In this document: piece after piece, positions 60,665 to 64,000 of the stretch | How positions within the stretch are numbered: position 1 is the first letter of the stretch | Layout of the letters: every line of letters starts with the position of its first letter | Assembly: GCA_964512985.1 (NCBI GenBank) | Contig: CAZELI010000004.1 | Location: 1 to 64,000, forward strand | DNA from: CAYPGT01 sp964512985 | GTDB lineage: Bacteria; Cyanobacteriota; Vampirovibrionia; LMEP-6097 | Reading direction: 5' to 3' | DNA: 64,000 bases | Notes under the pieces: model-generated | Seen by the model: only the letters and a program-made list of their open reading frames with translations | Databases searched by the model: none | Told to the model about the DNA's origin: nothing | Made by a program: the position numbers and the translations under genes

Positions 60665-61300
60665 TTAAGAAAAATATGTTTCTGCAACTAAACCTCTATC
60701 TATCATTGCTTTAGCTATGCTTTTTGCATTTTTGAAACTAGTTCCTTCCCATAAAAATTTAAAGGTATTAATATAGTCTCTAAATACTTTTTTGTAGGCT
60801 TTAATATGCCAGATAATGAATCTAGCTGCTGTATCTGAATCTAAGTGATATAGAGGAATATGCTTGAGAACATAGTCATTCTTAAACATTTCTTTGGCTA
60901 AGCGTAGAGTCCTAACATCTTTCAAGTTTATATCTATTGAATTAGATGCTTGAATTTGAATTGCTTTTATTTCTGCTTCTGATAATTTTTCTTTATCCCT
61001 GATATATTTATCGTTAGGCATACTGAAGATATTGATATGATTAGCTTCTTCGTCAAGGCAATTATAAATAACTTTGCCATGGTCAACTTCTATCGTTACC
61101 ATCCAGAACCCGGTCTTATCGTCATTCTCGGCACTAATCATTACTGTGCCACTGTTTAAATCTGCTCCCTTGCGAAAATGTTCTTCTTGAGCCACTGCTG
61201 CTCTTAAAACTTCCATGATATTAGGCTTGCCAGAATAAATCTCTAGAAGCTTCTCTTCATATAGTTTAGTTTTTTGTAGATATGTTGTTAATGTTACCAT
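60665..61300 (-). CDS. Hypothetical protein, chaperone-sized
   Basis: A 211-residue soluble alpha/beta protein with no signal peptide. The N-terminal half has strands (FWMVTIEVDHGKVIYNCLD) after a helix; the C-terminal half is helical with aromatic residues (FIIWHIKAYKKVFRDYINTFKFLWEG). It lies between the two larger coiled-coil genes. Its size and position would suit a dedicated chaperone or accessory factor of these proteins, which is inference only. Confidence 0.55.
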   Translation of the reverse strand: MVTLTTYLQKTKLYEEKLLEIYSGKPNIMEVLRAAVAQEEHFRKGADLNSGTVMISAENDDKTGFWMVTIEVDHGKVIYNCLDEEANHINIFSMPNDKYIRDKEKLSEAEIKAIQIQASNSIDINLKDVRTLRLAKEMFKNDYVLKHIPLYHLDSDTAARFIIWHIKAYKKVFRDYINTFKFLWEGTSFKNAKSIAKAMIDRGLVAETYFS

Positions 61301-61304
61301 GTTA

Positions 61305-62765
61305 TTACCTTCTTCCTCCTCTCGCTAATGGTGAGTTTGCATACTGACCACCGTACCCAGAACCCACTCCTGTACCTGCTCCTACAGCACTACCTGAGTT
61401 TGTTGAAGCTAGTCCATAGTTTTCTGACAATGTATCTACCAACACATTAGTATCATCTATTAATAATTTCACATCGTCATCAGAAACTGAACCACCACTA
61501 CTTAGAACTTGATCCATTACTCTTAGTCTCTCTCCAATAGCATTCAAGGCTTTATGATCTATATCAGTAAGTCCTTTAAAGTTGTTAGGATTTGCGATAG
61601 CTGCAACTCTGCCTGCAACATCATTAAATCCATCTAGGTTACCAGTTTGTCCACTACGAGTTAAGTTCTTAACAATAGATTCGGCATGAGTTGACATAGT
61701 ATCAAACTCTATAGTCAGTAAGCTATTGAAATCTCCTCCACCAGAGGATAGAGTAGTACCTAACGCACTACTATCATTAATTAGTTTGCTAATATCTTCA
61801 GCTGTGATATCTCTGTTTCTATTTACATTGTTGATCAAGTTATTAACCTGATCCATTACTTTAGTCATCTTCGCTTCATCTTCAGTATTGAAAGCTCCTA
61901 AGAACTTAGCATCTGGACTATTTGGTGAGTGTTTCGCAATATTAATCTGAGCATCTTGAAGTAGTGATTTGGTTACACCGTCAATAATTGGATCTGATCC
62001 ATCTGGCCCTGGACTAGACAATCTATCGATTAGAGTAGTCATGCCTTGATCATAATCTTCAAAGAATTTTGAATAGTTTGATGACTTATCTCCAGCAGGA
62101 ATGGTATAAGCAGATGGAGTTGTTGCTTTAACGAATTTATCCTGGATCTCAGTCATGCCACCAGTTACTTCTTTCCAGAAGTCAGCTAACTGCGTGTTTG
62201 CTGCATCTGGTAACTCTTCTCCAAGAACACCAATTTGCTCTACTGCAGTTTTAAGTTTGTCTTGGAATTCATCTCCTTCCAAATTAGTTTGTGGATCATC
62301 AGCCATGGTTTTGAGTTGTGACATTAAATCAGACAGGTCACTCATAGAGTTTTGTTGATCCTCGCTAATTCCAGCTCCCTCTAAAGCTTGTGAAGTTAAT
62401 CGTTCTGCTTCAGCTCTAGCGTCCTCTACTGTTTGCTTAGCTTGTTGAATTTGTACGTCAGCAGCTCTTACTTGAGCTTGTAATTTATCTTTCTCAACTT
62501 CATCTACTACTGTTTTAGTACCACCCTTCTTCCTCTCTGATTGAACTTGTTTGGTAGGAGGAGGTGATAATTTATCTTCAGCTTGATTCTTAGTCATTTC
62601 TGCACTAGTCACAGAAGCTTCTGAAGATTTAACTCTGTCATTAGCAGCTTGAATTTGTGAATCTAAAATTCTTTGATCTCTGTCACTAGCCGTGGCCTCA
62701 TCAACCTTACCTTGGGCTTTGGTTATAGCCGATTTGATGTCAGAGATTGATACTTTTATTGGCAT
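61305..62765 (-). CDS. Large coiled-coil protein, first gene of lineage-specific cluster
   Basis: About 486 residues, rich in Asp, Ser, Gln and Ala, with a strong N-terminal coiled coil (ITKAQGKVDEATASDRDQR and following), then PPPTKQVQ, KTVVD, a second coiled coil and a long helical domain; the C-terminus is Gly/Ser-rich and ends in GGRR. It is paralogous to the 253-residue protein at the other end of the cluster. The frame opens at 62789, but AGAGGA precedes the ATG at 62765, so I start there. No signal peptide; if exported it would need a dedicated system, for instance the flagellar exporter. Confidence 0.6.
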   Translation of the reverse strand: MPIKVSISDIKSAITKAQGKVDEATASDRDQRILDSQIQAANDRVKSSEASVTSAEMTKNQAEDKLSPPPTKQVQSERKKGGTKTVVDEVEKDKLQAQVRAADVQIQQAKQTVEDARAEAERLTSQALEGAGISEDQQNSMSDLSDLMSQLKTMADDPQTNLEGDEFQDKLKTAVEQIGVLGEELPDAANTQLADFWKEVTGGMTEIQDKFVKATTPSAYTIPAGDKSSNYSKFFEDYDQGMTTLIDRLSSPGPDGSDPIIDGVTKSLLQDAQINIAKHSPNSPDAKFLGAFNTEDEAKMTKVMDQVNNLINNVNRNRDITAEDISKLINDSSALGTTLSSGGGDFNSLLTIEFDTMSTHAESIVKNLTRSGQTGNLDGFNDVAGRVAAIANPNNFKGLTDIDHKALNAIGERLRVMDQVLSSGGSVSDDDVKLLIDDTNVLVDTLSENYGLASTNSGSAVGAGTGVGSGYGGQYANSPLARGGRR

Positions 62766-62783
62766 ATCTAGTCCTCTTGCAAA

Positions 62784-62805
62784 TACCAATCTCTAGAGAT
62801 TGGTA
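62784..62805 (-). promoter_or_regulatory. Perfect 22-bp palindrome upstream of coiled-coil cluster
   Basis: TACCAATCTCT and AGAGATTGGTA form an uninterrupted palindrome between a likely -10 box (TATAGT on the minus strand, 62813-62818) and the start codon at 62765. It is either an operator for a dimeric regulator or a hairpin at the 5' end of the mRNA. Confidence 0.6.
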
Positions 62806-62910
62806 CCCTGGACTATAATTAACCTATGTAGGTTAAGCCTTGGTTAAGTATTTGAACAATATTTGAAATATCCTGAATTCATGTAGCTATTTAACTTATA
62901 ATCTGTCAAT

Positions 62911-63066
62911 TTAAGGAGACCGATACCCGTTGCTGTCATTGCGAGGAGCGCGCAGCGCGACGAAGCAATCCACTCTACGGCGAGTATGATTATGGCTTTA
63001 GAGTGGATTGCTTCGCTCCACTTCGTTCCGCTCGCAATGACGGATTACGGGTATCGGTTCCCTTAA
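62911..63066. repeat. Palindromic repeat family B, full copy
   Basis: A 156-base nested palindrome. Outer arms TTAAGGAGACCGATACCCGT and ACGGGTATCGGTTCCCTTAA are almost fully complementary; inside are GTCATTGCGAGG ... CTCGCAATGAC and AATCCACTC ... GAGTGGATT. It fills most of the 300-base gap between the Ycf45-like gene and the coiled-coil cluster. Confidence 0.88.
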
Positions 63067-63093
63067 GGTGATCTATATAAAAATGAAAAGTAG

Positions 63094-64000
63094 TTACTTG
63101 TGTGACATTATCCTTGGTTCTGGCTTATTTCTTTCCTGAAATTCTGTAACCCTCGAGCTTAGATTTTGCCAATTCTTTTCAGTAAAAGGCATATCATTAA
63201 CTAATTCCTCAAGAGCAATAGAAATATTAGTAAGCGAGTTTTCTTCTACTATCTTAATAGGAAGCTTCTTGCTTTCCGATATTTTGAAGATTTTGGCATC
63301 GGGTTGTGAATAGCTTTTAAGTGCAAATATTATATCTGCTTCGTCTAAACTATTAACTACCCTAAGGTCCATTTCTGATACAGAAGCAAAGGCTCTTTTT
63401 AGTAGAGACTTGCTAATAGCATATGGATAAATAGCAATCGCTTTACCATCTTTACTGAAAGGAATACCAGCAAACGCTTCTTTCTCGGTTTCGCTAGCTC
63501 TCTCAAGTATAGTAACTTCATCTGTTTCTTTATCACGTTTCCTGAGTTCAGGATGTATAGGATGTTCGTTAAGAATAGAATCCACGCTTGCTGCTACATT
63601 CTTATGAACATTCACAGTGTACTTATCAATGATCTCCACGCAAATATCAAAAGTAGGCTTAGAAGCTCTTTCTAAGATAGATTTGCGAGTGCCGCGTTTC
63701 TTAGCTTCTTCGTCACCGAGAGTTACAGTTTCAATACCACCAACTAAATCACTTAAGGTTGGATTCTGAATAACGTTCTCAATACTAATACCATGAGCAG
63801 TAGCTACTAGATTGACACCACGCTCAGCAATAGTTCTTGCGGCTTCTGCCTCTTCCTTAGTACCTATCTCATCGATAACTATGACTTCTGGCGTATGATT
63901 CTCTACTGCTTCAATCATAACGTCGTGTTGTTTCTTGTCGAATGGTAATTGCATGCGACGTGATCTACCAATAGCAGGGTGAGGTATATCACCATCACCA
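63094..64000 (-). CDS. Ycf45-like AAA ATPase, 5' end beyond window
   Basis: A partial gene. The frame runs off the right edge with DIPHPAIGRSRRMQ before the internal ATG at 63954, which matches the middle of Ycf45/SpoIIIAA-like ATPases, so that ATG is not the start. Visible are VIVIDEIGTKEEAEAARTI (Walker B region) and LVATAHG. The C-terminal 150 residues would hold the R3H-type nucleic-acid-binding part, although I cannot pick out a clean R3H motif. Ycf45 is typical of cyanobacteria and plastids; its exact role is unknown to me. Confidence 0.85.
   Translation of the reverse strand, partial: GDGDIPHPAIGRSRRMQLPFDKKQHDVMIEAVENHTPEVIVIDEIGTKEEAEAARTIAERGVNLVATAHGISIENVIQNPTLSDLVGGIETVTLGDEEAKKRGTRKSILERASKPTFDICVEIIDKYTVNVHKNVAASVDSILNEHPIHPELRKRDKETDEVTILERASETEKEAFAGIPFSKDGKAIAIYPYAISKSLLKRAFASVSEMDLRVVNSLDEADIIFALKSYSQPDAKIFKISESKKLPIKIVEENSLTNISIALEELVNDMPFTEKNWQNLSSRVTEFQERNKPEPRIMSHK

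Overview
The window looks like a piece of chromosome from a low-GC, flagellated, non-photosynthetic relative of the Cyanobacteria (Melainabacteria/Vampirovibrionia type). This is inferred from gene content: an LdpA-like protein (37.8 kb) and a Ycf45-like R3H/AAA protein at the right edge (63.1 kb) are otherwise typical of cyanobacteria and plastids, and they sit beside FliN/FliO-type flagellar genes with no photosynthesis gene in view. Four complete tRNA genes are present (Arg-CCT, Thr-TGT, Lys-TTT, Gln-TTG). No rRNA gene and no CRISPR array were seen.

Layout. 0.1-9.2 kb: core genes (radical SAM YhcC type, AEC permease, FliN/FliY - methyltransferase - FliO cluster, Na/Pi cotransporter, DUF3800 and DUF4145 proteins). 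9.29-28.61 kb: a 19.3-kb integrated mobile element bounded by a 55-bp direct repeat of the 3' half of tRNA-Lys. 28.8-34.3 kb: a symporter and secreted or membrane proteins of unknown role. 34.3-58.4 kb: housekeeping genes (clpX, clpP, a PLP decarboxylase, ldpA, miaA, gshB, glyS, yidD, a nitrilase-family hydrolase, yidC, nagZ, mqnA, an ABC exporter, a TetR regulator, a thiolase, a CBS protein, a mutL-like gene ending in an HNH nuclease domain, uvrB). 58.4-62.8 kb: a four-gene cluster of lineage-specific coiled-coil proteins. 63.1 kb to the edge: Ycf45-like gene, cut by the window end.

The mobile element carries a two-gene split tyrosine recombinase, a small ribbon-helix-helix regulator, a zinc-finger protein and a Toprim/SF3 primase-helicase at its left end, and a second tyrosine recombinase with an N-terminal helix-turn-helix domain next to the intact tRNA-Lys at its right end. 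No capsid, tail or conjugation gene is visible. Its cargo is mostly cell-envelope proteins (TPR proteins, lipoproteins) around the most notable item here: a complete His-Xaa-Ser peptide-modification cassette, hxsA-hxsD-hxsB-hxsC (18.3-21.5 kb). The precursor has a signal peptide and six perfect tandem His-X-Ser triplets at its C-terminus, and two different radical SAM enzymes follow. Divergent from it, a TPR/membrane/lipoprotein operon is preceded by a strongly structured leader that ends in an intrinsic terminator hairpin, suggesting RNA-level control. A nuclease-like operon (24.6-27.2 kb) may serve defence.

Genome style. Many promoter-proximal chromosomal genes have a TATAAT-like box only 6-11 bases before the start codon, so their mRNAs are probably leaderless or nearly so; this guided several start choices. 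Three families of palindromic intergenic repeats are scattered through the chromosomal parts but absent from the element. Some supply the last codons of genes, and one sits inside a duplicated terminator arm. A fourth repeat, beside tRNA-Thr and the tRNA-Lys remnant, looks like a broken copy of each neighbouring tRNA.
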